Assembly: GCA_039105265.1 (NCBI GenBank)
Contig: JAPFFF010000011.1
Location: 5,394,001-5,458,000, forward strand
Reading direction: 5' to 3'
Length of the DNA: 64,000 bases
Source of the DNA: Tritrichomonas musculus
Lineage: Eukaryota > Parabasalia > Tritrichomonadida > Tritrichomonadidae
Shown here one piece after another: positions 19,706 to 28,521 of this stretch. Position 1 is the first letter of the stretch; each line of letters begins with the position of its first letter. The translations under genes were made by a program, and so were the position numbers. The notes beneath the pieces are model-generated. The model saw nothing but the letters and a program-made list of their open reading frames with translations, searched no databases and had not been told where the DNA came from.

Positions 19706-19951
19706 ATGAATAGTGCCATTAATGGTTTGAGTTGCGATACATCATCTTTACACGCTCAGTTTAGAAGGGTAAAGGATAAGATATTTGATAAATGTATGAA
19801 TTCTGAAGATGACGCATTAAACGGAACTTTTGATAAGATGATTCACATACTGTCGATATATAAACAGCTATTTAATGATATTGAATCAATTAAGATACAT
19901 TTAAGAACCATTGATGAACGTATTAAATCAGCTGAACAAATGACTTTATAA
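19706..19951 (+). CDS. 81-aa helical protein (family B)
   Basis: Starts MNSAINGLSCDTSSLHAQFRR and is wholly helical with a heptad-like end (IDERIKSAEQM). It occupies the place of the 76-aa GMLGSNGLA coiled-coil gene of family A, just before the ARILSSEND gene, so it may be a diverged counterpart. TTATTTTTG lies 8 bp before the ATG. Near-identical copy at 42977. The preceding 97-bp gap carries TTTTAACCTTCAATTGAAAT, a palindromic word repeated near 23760 and 23865. Confidence 0.6.
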   Translation: MNSAINGLSCDTSSLHAQFRRVKDKIFDKCMNSEDDALNGTFDKMIHILSIYKQLFNDIESIKIHLRTIDERIKSAEQMTL

Positions 19952-20015
19952 ATGAATCATTGAATGGCTCATCATTAATGTTGTTTTATTTTTACCTAAA
20001 ACGAATAACTTTAAA

Positions 20016-20585
20016 ATGAATAAAGCACGTATTCTATCATCAGAAAACGATGCATCAGTTAAGCAGGAACAATCAACCAGTATTAATATAAACATCAAAC
20101 CAAAGCAACCACAACCAGTTGAATATCCATCAGTTCAACCATTACCTCAAACATCTCAAGCCACAAATTTTACTATACCTCAGATGAGTGGAGTATATCA
20201 ATCACAGCATCCAACAAACAACGTTTCCCTAGAAAGGGGTATAAGTGATATAGGAGCTGATATAACAGAACTTGAAACCAAAAACAAATTCCTTGAGATA
20301 TTGTTATCAATCTATGAAACAAATCCAATAAAAGTCAATGATTTATTAATTTGTCATTCAAATACATTAATGGAACTCATCAAATTACTAACACAAGCAG
20401 ATAAAGTTGAATTGATTGTCAATGATGATTGTTCGTGTAATGGTTGCGTTTCTCGTTCCAAATATCTTTTAATTGATAGGATATTGGTGTACAAAAATAA
20501 TGAATCAAATGACTTGAAATACAAATATAATAGCATTTATACCGAACTCATTAGACACAACATTTCATTAAAAACATGTATTTAA
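20016..20585 (+). CDS. ARILSSEND-family protein, 189 aa
   Basis: Family-B copy: MNKARILSSENDASVKQEQ start, Pro/Gln-rich linker (about 30-75), then the conserved C-terminal domain with a CNGC pair and final SLKTCI. 96-97% like the copy at 43287. Position before the tiny membrane gene and ATPase is as in the other families. Confidence 0.65.
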   Translation: MNKARILSSENDASVKQEQSTSININIKPKQPQPVEYPSVQPLPQTSQATNFTIPQMSGVYQSQHPTNNVSLERGISDIGADITELETKNKFLEILLSIYETNPIKVNDLLICHSNTLMELIKLLTQADKVELIVNDDCSCNGCVSRSKYLLIDRILVYKNNESNDLKYKYNSIYTELIRHNISLKTCI

Positions 20586-20595
20586 AAACCAATAA

Positions 20596-20727
20596 ATGAT
20601 ATATGAAATATTAGTTGTTTCATTATTAACAGGTTTATTTTTAGTGAAGATTGTTGAAGTATCTTTAATGATTCCTGACAAAGAACCAGAACTCAGTGAA
20701 GAGATAAGAACAAAAATGTATTCATGA
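20596..20727 (+). CDS. 43-aa single-pass membrane protein
   Basis: ATG 20596, stop TGA 20725-20727. One hydrophobic helix (ILVVSLLTGLFLVKIVEVSL) and the tail PELSEEIRTKMYS shared with 6292, 25988, 43867 and 48137. Ten bases after the ARILSSEND stop and 24 before the ATPase start, so probably co-transcribed. Confidence 0.68.
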   Translation: MIYEILVVSLLTGLFLVKIVEVSLMIPDKEPELSEEIRTKMYS

Positions 20728-20751
20728 AGAGCTTTAACGAAAACTAAAGAA

Positions 20752-21666
20752 ATGACACGTTTCATGAAACCGACGCACTTTAATTATAAAGAGATTTTAT
20801 TCTCTGATAGCTCTGATTATGATGATGACCGAATGAGTTTTGCATTTGAATATGAATCATTCAAACCAACAGTTAATGAAAAGACATTTAACATTGATGA
20901 TGAGATGAACAAAGCTTATCAACGCAATGAATCAAAAATAAAGAATGAATCAATCAGACCGATCGCGAAAGGAATCTATGCACAATACAATTCATTGAAC
21001 ATACTTGTCGGAAATCAAGGAAGAGGAAAGAGCCATGTCGTTTTAAGAGATATCATTCAAATGTCAAGATTAAAGAACTCTGACTTTCATTTAATCGTTT
21101 ATATATCTAAGAGCGGAACAATCAATGACGCTACATTTATTGCTCAACGTGAATTGATTCAACTACCGATCAAAGTCATTAGTGATTCAAACGCTGAAGA
21201 ATATCTTAAACAACTTGATTTATATAAAGAATTGTATGATAAATATTGTTCGACCCCAAAAATAGTAATAAATGAAAAGAAGTTAAATGATATGTTTGAG
21301 TTTCTTCATATCGATAAGCTAGGTCAACCGAATAAACCGCTAAACACTATCATTCTTTGTGAAGATGCGAGCCGTTCATTAATTTTAAAGACTGATTACT
21401 TTACAAATTATGTTTCACAACTTCGACATAAACACTCAATCGTTTACATTAATATTCAGTTCTTCAAAGCAATCAAAACTGATTACAAGAATAACGCGAC
21501 ATCATTCTTTATCTTTAGTGGTTATTCTCGTCAAAAGCTAAGTTATGTATATCATCAAGTTCCGATTCCGATTGAGTTTGAACATTTATGGCAAAAATAT
21601 AAAGACTTATCAGGTCATCAATTCGTGTTAGTCAATACGAGAACAAATACAATTGAATTTCATTAA
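20752..21666 (+). CDS. Packaging ATPase (family B)
   Basis: 304 aa; the start could also be the second Met (20764). Walker A GNQGRGKS and Walker B NTIILCED are present, plus FFIFSGYSRQK. It lacks the EDFVKSKL motif of family A (EDASRSLIL instead). Near-identical copy at 44023. The stop overlaps the convergent partner gene by 4 bases. Confidence 0.83.
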   Translation: MTRFMKPTHFNYKEILFSDSSDYDDDRMSFAFEYESFKPTVNEKTFNIDDEMNKAYQRNESKIKNESIRPIAKGIYAQYNSLNILVGNQGRGKSHVVLRDIIQMSRLKNSDFHLIVYISKSGTINDATFIAQRELIQLPIKVISDSNAEEYLKQLDLYKELYDKYCSTPKIVINEKKLNDMFEFLHIDKLGQPNKPLNTIILCEDASRSLILKTDYFTNYVSQLRHKHSIVYINIQFFKAIKTDYKNNATSFFIFSGYSRQKLSYVYHQVPIPIEFEHLWQKYKDLSGHQFVLVNTRTNTIEFH

Positions 21667-22121
21667 TCTAATATGAGCTGTTGTTGAACACCTACAAACA
21701 GACGAGGTGTATTGATATTATATTTTTGTCTCATCTGTTCGATGAGTTCCTTTGTTTTCTTATCATTAACTTTCCTGATACTGTAATTATAATACTTGTA
21801 ATCTTTAAATGATTGCTCTTCATTTGAACCTTCAACGAAGAACTCAATAGATGTTGTTGATATTCTTCTTCTGACATTTGATGTTAATGTTATATATTCG
21901 AGCCCGAGTTCAACAATCTTATCATAATATAATCGTTTAAATGCATTATCTTTGTTCTTCAATGATATGTATATCACTTTAGCTTTATATGCAGCCTTTC
22001 CGCAAGGTATCGGGTATCTATCACACAATATTGAGAAATCACATTGTTTAAACTTCTCTGATTCATCCAACATTTCAATAAGTGAATTAATGTAATCATA
22101 AACTTTTGGTGTACTTGACAT
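21663..22121 (-). CDS. ATPase-partner protein, 152 aa
   Basis: Family-B member of the V-Y-D-Y-I-N family (see 7332): CDFSILC, KAKVIYISLKN, SNVRRRIS, EFFVEGSNEE, LRQKYN-like and FVGVQQQLIL. The 3' end overlaps the ATPase. Unknown function. Confidence 0.65.
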   Translation of the reverse strand: MSSTPKVYDYINSLIEMLDESEKFKQCDFSILCDRYPIPCGKAAYKAKVIYISLKNKDNAFKRLYYDKIVELGLEYITLTSNVRRRISTTSIEFFVEGSNEEQSFKDYKYYNYSIRKVNDKKTKELIEQMRQKYNINTPRLFVGVQQQLILD

Positions 22122-22195
22122 ATCTTTATCATGAAATTAAAAAACAAAAAACAAAAATAAAGTTCATCAGCTTGAGAATGAATTAAATGAATTGT

Positions 22196-22402
22196 CTAAT
22201 AAATGAGTTCTTCAAGTTCAGCAATTAATTGTTCAGTACCGTTGAATTTCTTTAGTTGTTCAATAAAGTGATTTATCTCTTTTAGTACTTCATCTATGAT
22301 ATCATCATTATCGTAGAGGTATTTTAATGCAGGTCTCCAGCCTTTTAGCTTTTTATTGATTCTATTAATGAGGGTGCTTAATTGTTCCGCTTGGTTTGAC
22401 AT
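22196..22402 (-). CDS. 68-aa helical protein next to the terminal region (family B)
   Basis: MSNQAEQLSTLINRINKKLK start and Leu/Glu-rich helix end. Only three substitutions from the copy at 45464, which suggests it is a kept gene. No counterpart seen in families A, D or E. Function unknown. Confidence 0.5.
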   Translation of the reverse strand: MSNQAEQLSTLINRINKKLKGWRPALKYLYDNDDIIDEVLKEINHFIEQLKKFNGTEQLIAELEELIY

Positions 22403-22661
22403 TATAAATTGCTGATAAAAAATAAAAAATTTTTGAAAGTTCGATTTTTTGAGTTGTGTTATTTTTGTTCATTAGTCGTGTTGACGGCGGGCTTTAGCTC
22501 GACGGAAACCGACTGATATATACTACTAAACAAGTTCAAAGATGTAAATTCAAAGATGAAGATTCAAAAGTGTCTACCGTCAACTTAAAACTTTTATTTT
22601 AACCCTACCCCTTTTGATACCCCTTTTATCTCACCCCTCCAGCCGGTCCCCTATCACTACT
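22403..22661. repeat. Right terminal region of a family-B element
   Basis: Ends ...CCGGTCCCCTATCACTACT at 22661, the same end (one short variation) as at 45930. Read inward it begins AGTAGTGATAG. It includes GTTGACGGCGGGCTTTAGC... and no gene. The matching left repeat is not in the window. Sequence after 22661 is the middle of a fibre gene. Confidence 0.8.
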
Positions 22662-23708
22662 GCCGAAGATGCGACATATGAAGAAGCTGAATACGAATAT
22701 TCTGGACGAAAGGGTGCAAATCTCATATACAAATCAACCAGCGGAGAGTCAAGTGAATTGATAGATATTCGTGTAGGTACACGTGTCGTCTCATTGAGAG
22801 CCGCGGACGATACACTAACCAATATATATGATGCGTCTATCACATTAATCAGCAACCAACCTGTGAGCGATGATATGATTACTTCGGTGAAATATGTTGA
22901 TGAGAAGTATGCACTGAAGAGTGAATGTGATAATAAATATGTTCCAAAAGAAGGTGATTCAACTATTAATGGAGCGTTGACAGCTAATTGTACAACTTCA
23001 AGTAATACTTTATCTGTTTTCTCATCATATGATAATAAATGTGTTATTAGGTTTGGTGTATTAAATAGTGATAATTATGGATTATTACGATATAGTAGAA
23101 CTGATAATAGTGATAAATTTGTTACATTAGCAATAGGTGGTTATAATTATATAATTTGTAAAAATTTAAATAATGATCTTAATAATGTTGATAGAAATAT
23201 TACTTTAATTTATAAAACAATTATTGAAAAAGATTTAGTTGTAAAAGGTACAATTACATCAAACGGTTCAAATACAATCACACATTACTCACCGATTGAA
23301 TCATCAATGAACTCTGTTAATGATTTCGTTATAGGTTCTCCGGTGTATATGACAGGTAAGGTTTACAAACATGTTGGTGATGAATGGAAACCATCAACAG
23401 CTGATGATACAACTGATTGTATTTGTAGTGTCAAGACTTCAGGAACATGGAAAGAATATGTCGGCATATGTGTGAGAATTGATGAACAAAATAAATGTAT
23501 CACATTCGCAAGTCATGGTGATTATTTGGTTCGCGTTAATGATTCATCATGTTATTCAATCGGAGATGAAGTGTTTATAGATAATGAAGACAATAAACTG
23601 AAAGTTCTTAGTGGTGAAACTGCGATAACATCAAAAATAAAACGAATGACTGTCGGAATCATTACAAGCATCATTGATGAAAGAACATTAGCTGTATTCA
23701 AAGAGTAA
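22662..23708 (+). pseudogene. 3' part of a fibre gene, cut by the family-B end
   Basis: The frame runs in from the terminal repeat without a native start. Contains YVDEKYALKSECDNKYVPK, a fibre-type repeat, and a C-terminal domain of about 140 residues (from TITHYSPIESSMNS to LAVFKE) highly similar to the end of the fibre protein at 60474-63359: GSPVYMTGKVY, DTTDCICSVKTSGTWKEYVG, HGDYLVRV, GDEVFID, MTVGIITSI. This end domain resembles the capping or self-processing tips of viral fibres; that is inference. The stem part differs from family C. Confidence 0.7.
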
Positions 23709-23738
23709 ATCAATTGATTTTCATTCATGAACAGCATT

Positions 23739-23912
23739 TAGGGGCTTCATTTTTGATTTCAATTGAAGGTTAAAAATATCTCTTTTTATATCCCTTTTTA
23801 TTTTTGTGATTCTTTGACTGTTTTCCGTTCATGGGCGGCATTTTAGCCTTTTATTTCGTTTTCAATTGAAGGTTAAAAATAGCTCTTTTTATATCCCTTT
23901 TTATTTTTCATT
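23739..23912. repeat. Two direct copies of a roughly 75-bp AT-rich unit
   Basis: TTTCAATTGAAGGTTAAAAATA(T/G)CTCTTTTTATATCCCTTTTTATTTT occurs twice, with the palindrome TTCAATTGAA in each. Related AATTGAAGGTT words recur at 26220-26330. It may be a terminator or regulatory repeat after the fibre gene; no gene is seen in 23709-23944. Confidence 0.65.
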
Positions 23913-23944
23913 TTGATTTTTTATTTTTTATAAAATGACCGTCA

Positions 23945-24170
23945 GGAGGATATATGTGTGCGGGTTGAGTATCAGATAATTTTTTTTTATACTTGACCTA
24001 ATATTTTTAAACCAAATCTCTACACAATCTAGAACCCATTATACCTTCTATATGAGAAAAATCCGATTTTCATATACAATCTACAACATCCAATAAATAA
24101 TATAAAATTCAAAAAATAAATATTTTCAAATTTTTTATATTTTTTATTTTCATATTACACAACAAAAAAA
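23945..24170. repeat. Possible left terminal repeat of the family-E element
   Basis: AGGAGGATATATGTGTGCGGGTTGAGTATCAGAT resembles the family-D end at 30010 (GTGTGCGGGATCGGGACCAGAT) but lacks the AGTAGT tip. Its position just outside the ATPase-partner side of the cassette fits a left end. No gene inside; low confidence. Confidence 0.3.
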
Positions 24171-24593
24171 ATGGAATCAGCCACAATCGCATTCTGTAAA
24201 TATGCATCTAAAAAATTAAGAACATATGGTACTTATAAGTATGATATGTTTGCTGATATTTGTGATAAAGTATTAAATAATGATAAAGAAGCTTTCAATT
24301 TAGTATCAAGATTTGTAAATTATAATTTAATGTGGATATTCAAACATCAAGAAAACATATGCATAAGTGATGAAGATAAAAAAGAATATAGAAAAATAAC
24401 TAAACAATTTGAAAAATATATGCGTAAAATAGATAGAGGGTTTAGTATTGTCTATCCTCTCTCTTTATCAAAGAAGTTTGATGATGAAGTAGATATGTAT
24501 TTTAATGATAATGAAGAAGGTAATAAGTATGCAAAAGAGTTTAATCTTAATAAATACAAAATAAATGAAGAATATGATGAAGAAGAAGAATAA
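24171..24593 (+). CDS. Hypothetical 140-aa charged protein
   Basis: Helical, rich in Lys, Asp and Tyr, with an acidic tail (EEYDEEEE). No motif, signal or membrane segment. It lies between the presumed end of the family-E element and the ATPase-partner gene; no copy elsewhere in the window. Codon use is extremely AT-rich, like the rest of family E. Confidence 0.5.
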   Translation: MESATIAFCKYASKKLRTYGTYKYDMFADICDKVLNNDKEAFNLVSRFVNYNLMWIFKHQENICISDEDKKEYRKITKQFEKYMRKIDRGFSIVYPLSLSKKFDDEVDMYFNDNEEGNKYAKEFNLNKYKINEEYDEEEE

Positions 24594-24650
24594 AAAACTT
24601 AAACTTTATTTTTGTATTTATTATTTTTATTTTTTACTTTTATTACAAAA

Positions 24651-25103
24651 ATGAGAAATATGAAAGTATTTGAATATGTTAATAACCTTATTCAATTATT
24701 ACAAGATCCAAATAAGTTTAATGATTGTGATTTTTCTATCTTATGTGATAAATATCCGGTTTTAATAGGAAGAAATAGTTTTAGAGCTCGAGTTTTGTAT
24801 GTTTCACTCAAAAATAAAGAAGGAGAAATAACAAGATTATATCCAGATAAGTTAAAAGAATTAGATTTTGAGTATATCAATATAACATCTAATTTAAGAA
24901 GAAGAATATCAATGAATTTACAAGAATTCTTCATTAACGGAAATACTGAATTACAAGAATATAAAGAGAATAGTTACTTTAATTATAGTATTGAAAAAGC
25001 AAATCCAGAAACAAAAAAAATAATTGAACAATTAAGACAAAAATATAATATAGAATCTTATGATCTATTTGTGGGTAAACATCAAGATCTTATACTCGAA
25101 TAA
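24651..25103 (+). CDS. ATPase-partner protein, 150 aa (family E)
   Basis: Start at MRNMKVFEYVNN chosen by comparison with 7332 and 46589. Conserved CDFSILCDKYP, RARVLYVSLKN, SNLRRRIS, EFFINGNTE, LRQKYN and FVGKHQDLILE. Converges on and overlaps the ATPase by 14 bases. Confidence 0.68.
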   Translation: MRNMKVFEYVNNLIQLLQDPNKFNDCDFSILCDKYPVLIGRNSFRARVLYVSLKNKEGEITRLYPDKLKELDFEYINITSNLRRRISMNLQEFFINGNTELQEYKENSYFNYSIEKANPETKKIIEQLRQKYNIESYDLFVGKHQDLILE

Positions 25104-25953
25104 ACTTAATTGTATTTTCTCTAACATTAACTAAAATAAAATCATGATTCTTCATTTTTACATAATTTCTCCATAATTCATCAAACATAATCGGTAATGA
25201 AACTTGTTGATAAATATATTGTAATTTTTGTCGAGAATAACCACTAAATATGAAGAAAGTAGTAGTATTATTTTTGTAATCTGTTGATATTGATTTAAAG
25301 AATTGAATATTAATATAAACTATTGAATGTTTATGTCTTAATTGAGTTATATAGTTAGTAAAGTATGCTGATTTAATTAATTTACTTTTAACAAAATCTT
25401 CACATAATATAATAGTGTTTAAAGGTTGATTTGGCTTATTTAGTTTATTAACATGAAGAAACTCAAACATAGAATTTAACTTATTATTATCAATTGTTAT
25501 TTTTGGTGTATTACAATATTTATCAAATAATTCTTTATATAAATCTAGTTCTTTTAAATATTTTTCAGCATTATAATCTGATATAACTTGAATCGGCAGT
25601 TGAATTAATTCTTGTTGAGCTTCAAACGTACTATCATTAATTGAACCATTTTTGCTAATATATACTATTAAATGAAAGTTACAATCTTTTAATCTTGATA
25701 TTTGAATAATATCTCTTAACATAATATGAGTTTTTCCGCGACCTTGATTCCCTACTAATATATTCAAAGAATTATAATAAGCAAATATTCCTTGATATAC
25801 AGGTCTTATACTTTCAGCTAATATCTTATCTTTATTTTTGTTATAAGCTTTATTCATTGCTATATCTATATCAAATTCTTTTTCTTCACTTGATACTTCA
25901 CTTTCATCATCATACTCACTTGAATCTATATACTTAAAATTAGTAGGAATCAT
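25090..25953 (-). CDS. Packaging ATPase (family E)
   Basis: 287 aa from MIPTNFKYIDSS, the start matching family A; upstream in-frame codons to 26019 overlap the tiny membrane gene. Walker A GNQGRGKT, Walker B NTIILCED, EDFVKSKLIKSAYFT and FFIFSGYSRQK are present. Closest in the window to the family-A ATPase. Confidence 0.82.
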   Translation of the reverse strand: MIPTNFKYIDSSEYDDESEVSSEEKEFDIDIAMNKAYNKNKDKILAESIRPVYQGIFAYYNSLNILVGNQGRGKTHIMLRDIIQISRLKDCNFHLIVYISKNGSINDSTFEAQQELIQLPIQVISDYNAEKYLKELDLYKELFDKYCNTPKITIDNNKLNSMFEFLHVNKLNKPNQPLNTIILCEDFVKSKLIKSAYFTNYITQLRHKHSIVYINIQFFKSISTDYKNNTTTFFIFSGYSRQKLQYIYQQVSLPIMFDELWRNYVKMKNHDFILVNVRENTIKFIRV

Positions 25954-25987
25954 TCTTTTTTTAACATATTTAGTTATCGTTAAATGA

Positions 25988-26107
25988 TTAAGAATATAGT
26001 TTTGCTCTAATTTCTTCACTTAATTCAGGTTTTGAATCATAAGTAAAACCAATAATAATTATAGCTAATTCAACAACAACAACACTTAATAATATTTCAG
26101 TAATCAT
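25988..26107 (-). CDS. 39-aa single-pass membrane protein
   Basis: ATG at 26107, stop at 25988-25990. Hydrophobic stretch ILLSVVVVELAIIIIGF and tail PELSEEIRAKLYS. Same place in the cassette as 6292, 20596, 43867 and 48137. Confidence 0.7.
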   Translation of the reverse strand: MITEILLSVVVVELAIIIIGFTYDSKPELSEEIRAKLYS

Positions 26108-26724
26108 TTAAATAATCTAAAAACAAAAATATCGTCAACATTTTTAATCAAAAGTGAAGTAGTGAGATTTCACTATATTTTTGTCACTTTCATAATTTTA
26201 ACTCATAAAACAACTATTCTCTTTTAATTGAAGAATGAAAACAACTTTTATCTTTTAATTGAAGGTTGAAAACAACTATTCTCTTTTAATTGAAGGTTGA
26301 AAACAACTATTCTCTTATTAATTGAAGAATGAAAACAAAAATATCATCAACATTTTTATTCAAAAGTGAAGAAGTGAGATTTCACTATATTTTTGTCACT
26401 TTCATAATTTTATTCAACAAAACAATCAAAACAAATCACAAAACAAAAATCAAATCACAAATCAACAAATCTAAATCACAAAATCAAACTCAAACTCAAA
26501 TCACAAACTCAAACTCAAATCTAAATCACAAAATCAAATCAACAAATCTAAATCACAAAATCAAATCAACAAATCTAAATCACAAAATCAAACTCAAACT
26601 AAATCACAAACTCAAATAAACAAATCAAGTGACATAAATATAGTGAAATTTCACTTCTTCACTTTTTAATAATTTTATTCAACAAAAAGAAAAAACAAAA
26701 ATAAAACAATAACATTTATCAACT
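26108..26724. repeat. Repeat-rich non-coding block of family E
   Basis: A roughly 95-bp sequence (ACAAAAATATC.TCAACATTTTT.. to CACTTTCATAATTTTA) occurs at about 26117 and again at 26333. Between the two lie four roughly 35-bp tandem units (TCTTTTAATTGAAG(A/G).TGAAAACAACT). After the second copy come many AAATCACAAAATC words to 26630, then an inverted partial copy of the AGTGAAGAAGTGAGATTTCAC segment. No real gene; a control region or recombination hot spot is possible. Confidence 0.75.
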
Positions 26725-27294
26725 TTAAATACACATTTTCAAACTTATACCATATTTAATAAGTTGACTATAGATTTCATTATAACCAATTTTTAATTCT
26801 AATGTTTTATCATCTTTTGTTACTAAAATACGATCAATTTTCATATACTTTGTATTTGATAAACAACCTTTACATCCTTCTTCTTCATCAATAACAAGCT
26901 CAACCTTATCAGCTCTTGTTAATATTTTGATAAGATTCATTAAAGTATTATTATGACAAACAAGATAGCTATTAATTCGTAATGGATTAGTTTCATAAAT
27001 ACTTAATAATGTTTCTAGAAATTTATTTTTCATTTCTAAACTCTCTAACTCATTTGTAAGATTGTTTATTTGTGGTTGATATATTGATTGAGAATTGTCC
27101 GACATTTGTGTAAAATTTATGTTTCTATTTTGTGATATATTTTGTGTTTGATTTGTAAGATTAGGAATATCAGGATATGAAACAGGTTTTATTTTTATAT
27201 TAACATTTGTATTTTGTTCTTGCTTACAACTAGCATCATTTTCACTTGATAAGATTCTAGCACGTTTTAATGTCATTTGATTAATATTAAACAT
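26725..27294 (-). CDS. ARILSSEND-family protein (family E)
   Basis: 189 aa from MFNINQMTLKRARIL, or 183 from the second Met at 27276. Shows ARILSSENDASCKQEQN, an Asn/Gln/Pro-rich linker, EMKNKFLETLLSIYETNP, ADKVELVIDEEEGCKGC and the final KYGISLKMCI. In this element a 617-bp repeat block separates it from the membrane gene, unlike elsewhere. Confidence 0.65.
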   Translation of the reverse strand: MFNINQMTLKRARILSSENDASCKQEQNTNVNIKIKPVSYPDIPNLTNQTQNISQNRNINFTQMSDNSQSIYQPQINNLTNELESLEMKNKFLETLLSIYETNPLRINSYLVCHNNTLMNLIKILTRADKVELVIDEEEGCKGCLSNTKYMKIDRILVTKDDKTLELKIGYNEIYSQLIKYGISLKMCI

Positions 27295-27297
27295 CTT

Positions 27298-27528
27298 TTA
27301 CTCATTATTTGTTAATTCTTTTAATTCATTTTCTAACTTAGCACATTTTGCTTTTAATGAATTAATATCTTCTATTAAACTCTCTCTTATAGCTAAACCA
27401 TTTGAACCTAACATACCTGTCTTTACATTATTTAAATGCTGTTTTGCATCATAACACCTTTCTTTCAAACTTCGTTTAATTTGCTTAAGTTGTGGTATCT
27501 CACTTTTATATTTATTTAAATCTGTCAT
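27298..27528 (-). CDS. 76-aa coiled-coil protein (GMLGSNGLA family)
   Basis: Starts MTDLNKYKSEIPQLKQIK. The core GMLGSNGLAIRESLIEDI is identical to that at 5430. Ends 3 bases before the ARILSSEND start, so they are probably one transcript. Confidence 0.7.
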   Translation of the reverse strand: MTDLNKYKSEIPQLKQIKRSLKERCYDAKQHLNNVKTGMLGSNGLAIRESLIEDINSLKAKCAKLENELKELTNNE

Positions 27529-27543
27529 TTCTTTCACAATAAA

Positions 27544-27777
27544 ATGAGTAATTACAATCAACTTAGAACATTACATGACGAAAAACATCAAAATCATTTT
27601 GATCGACAAAGACTTAAACAACAAAAAGAAAGAACAAAAATAAATTCACAACCTACAGTAAAGAAATATGAAGAAAAAGGTAATATCAATCATGAATCAA
27701 CAATTAAAACAAATAAACCTGTAAACTATCATATGTTATCATTAAATCACTCAGTAGTTACAATGAATAATTTTTAA
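27544..27777 (+). CDS. Small basic protein, 77 aa
   Basis: His/Lys/Asn-rich with the core VKKYEEKGNINHESTIK, matching VPKYEDKGCVVHDPIIK in the protein at 51693-51920. The rest differs, so only this 17-residue core and the C-terminal SLNH motif are conserved. Divergent from the 76-aa gene (15 bp apart). Function unknown. Confidence 0.55.
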   Translation: MSNYNQLRTLHDEKHQNHFDRQRLKQQKERTKINSQPTVKKYEEKGNINHESTIKTNKPVNYHMLSLNHSVVTMNNF

Positions 27778-27778
27778 C

Positions 27779-28174
27779 TTATGTTTGATTCATTTCATTT
27801 ATAAATTTAACTACTGAATTAACTGTTTGTTTAATTTCTTCTATTTTTGTTTTCATATTCTCAATATCAACTTTAACTGATTCTAATGCAATTTCGAATA
27901 AATGTTGATCTTCTTGTTGAGTTTGTTGAACTTTCTTTAAACATATTTCACCTCCTATCAATTTACCGTTATTTTTAGCACAATTCTTTTTTGTTATTCT
28001 GTACTCTATGTTATCTGGTGTTATGATTTTATATACTTTGTTAAGATATTGAGTAGTTTGTTTCTCCATTTCATCTTTATGTTTTTGATAGTAAGCTTCA
28101 AATTCAACAATAGAACTAAATGTTTTTGTTTCTTTTTGTATTTGATTAATAACTTTCATTTTGATTTGATTCAC
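27779..28174 (-). CDS. Coiled-coil protein with YKIITP core, 131 aa
   Basis: The start may be the second Met (28159; MKVINQIQKETKTF), which fits the homologue at 51262. Shared: a F.S.(V/E)EF(E/D).(Y/F)YQK.KD segment, YLNK(V/T)YKIITP, Y-R-I-T-K, then a C-terminal leucine-heptad coiled coil. Sits next to the small MGIG peptide and capsid genes in both elements, so it probably takes part in the particle. Confidence 0.6.
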   Translation of the reverse strand: MNQIKMKVINQIQKETKTFSSIVEFEAYYQKHKDEMEKQTTQYLNKVYKIITPDNIEYRITKKNCAKNNGKLIGGEICLKKVQQTQQEDQHLFEIALESVKVDIENMKTKIEEIKQTVNSVVKFINEMNQT

Positions 28175-28225
28175 TTTAAAAATAATTATCTACATTTAAA
28201 TCATTTCAATTCATTTTAAATCATT

Positions 28226-28480
28226 TTATTTTACTTCATTTAAAATTGATTTCCCAATTCTCATTCCTTTATCTGCATAATTTAATCCTGTATCTATAGC
28301 ATTAACTACTTCATTTACACCTGGAATAAATTGAACGGCTGGTTTAACTTTATCAATAATCATCTTACCTGTATCTATTATTTTTGGTAATGTTTTAACT
28401 GCTTTTTTAGCAAAATTCTTTATCTTACCACCTACACTTTTAACAGCTTTCTTTATTTTATTAAACAACCCTATACCCAT
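28226..28480 (-). CDS. 84-aa Gly/Lys-rich amphipathic protein (MGIG family)
   Basis: MGIGLFNKIKKAVKSVGGKIK start, a strongly basic amphipathic helix, then FIPGVNEVVNAIDTGLNY and GKSILNEV. Homologue at 50960-51211 and a fragment at 45931. Small, basic, membrane-active-looking proteins beside the capsid gene recall adenovirus pVI or core peptides, but sequence homology to them is not shown. Divergent from the capsid gene with a 41-bp spacer. Confidence 0.6.
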   Translation of the reverse strand: MGIGLFNKIKKAVKSVGGKIKNFAKKAVKTLPKIIDTGKMIIDKVKPAVQFIPGVNEVVNAIDTGLNYADKGMRIGKSILNEVK

Positions 28481-28521
28481 ATTTTCTTCTTCATAAAATA
28501 TTTTGTTTTATTAACTGATAA

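Noticed and set aside
26329-26619. 96-codon Lys/Asn/Gln frame
   Set aside because: Lies wholly in simple AAATCACAAAATC repeats; composition only.
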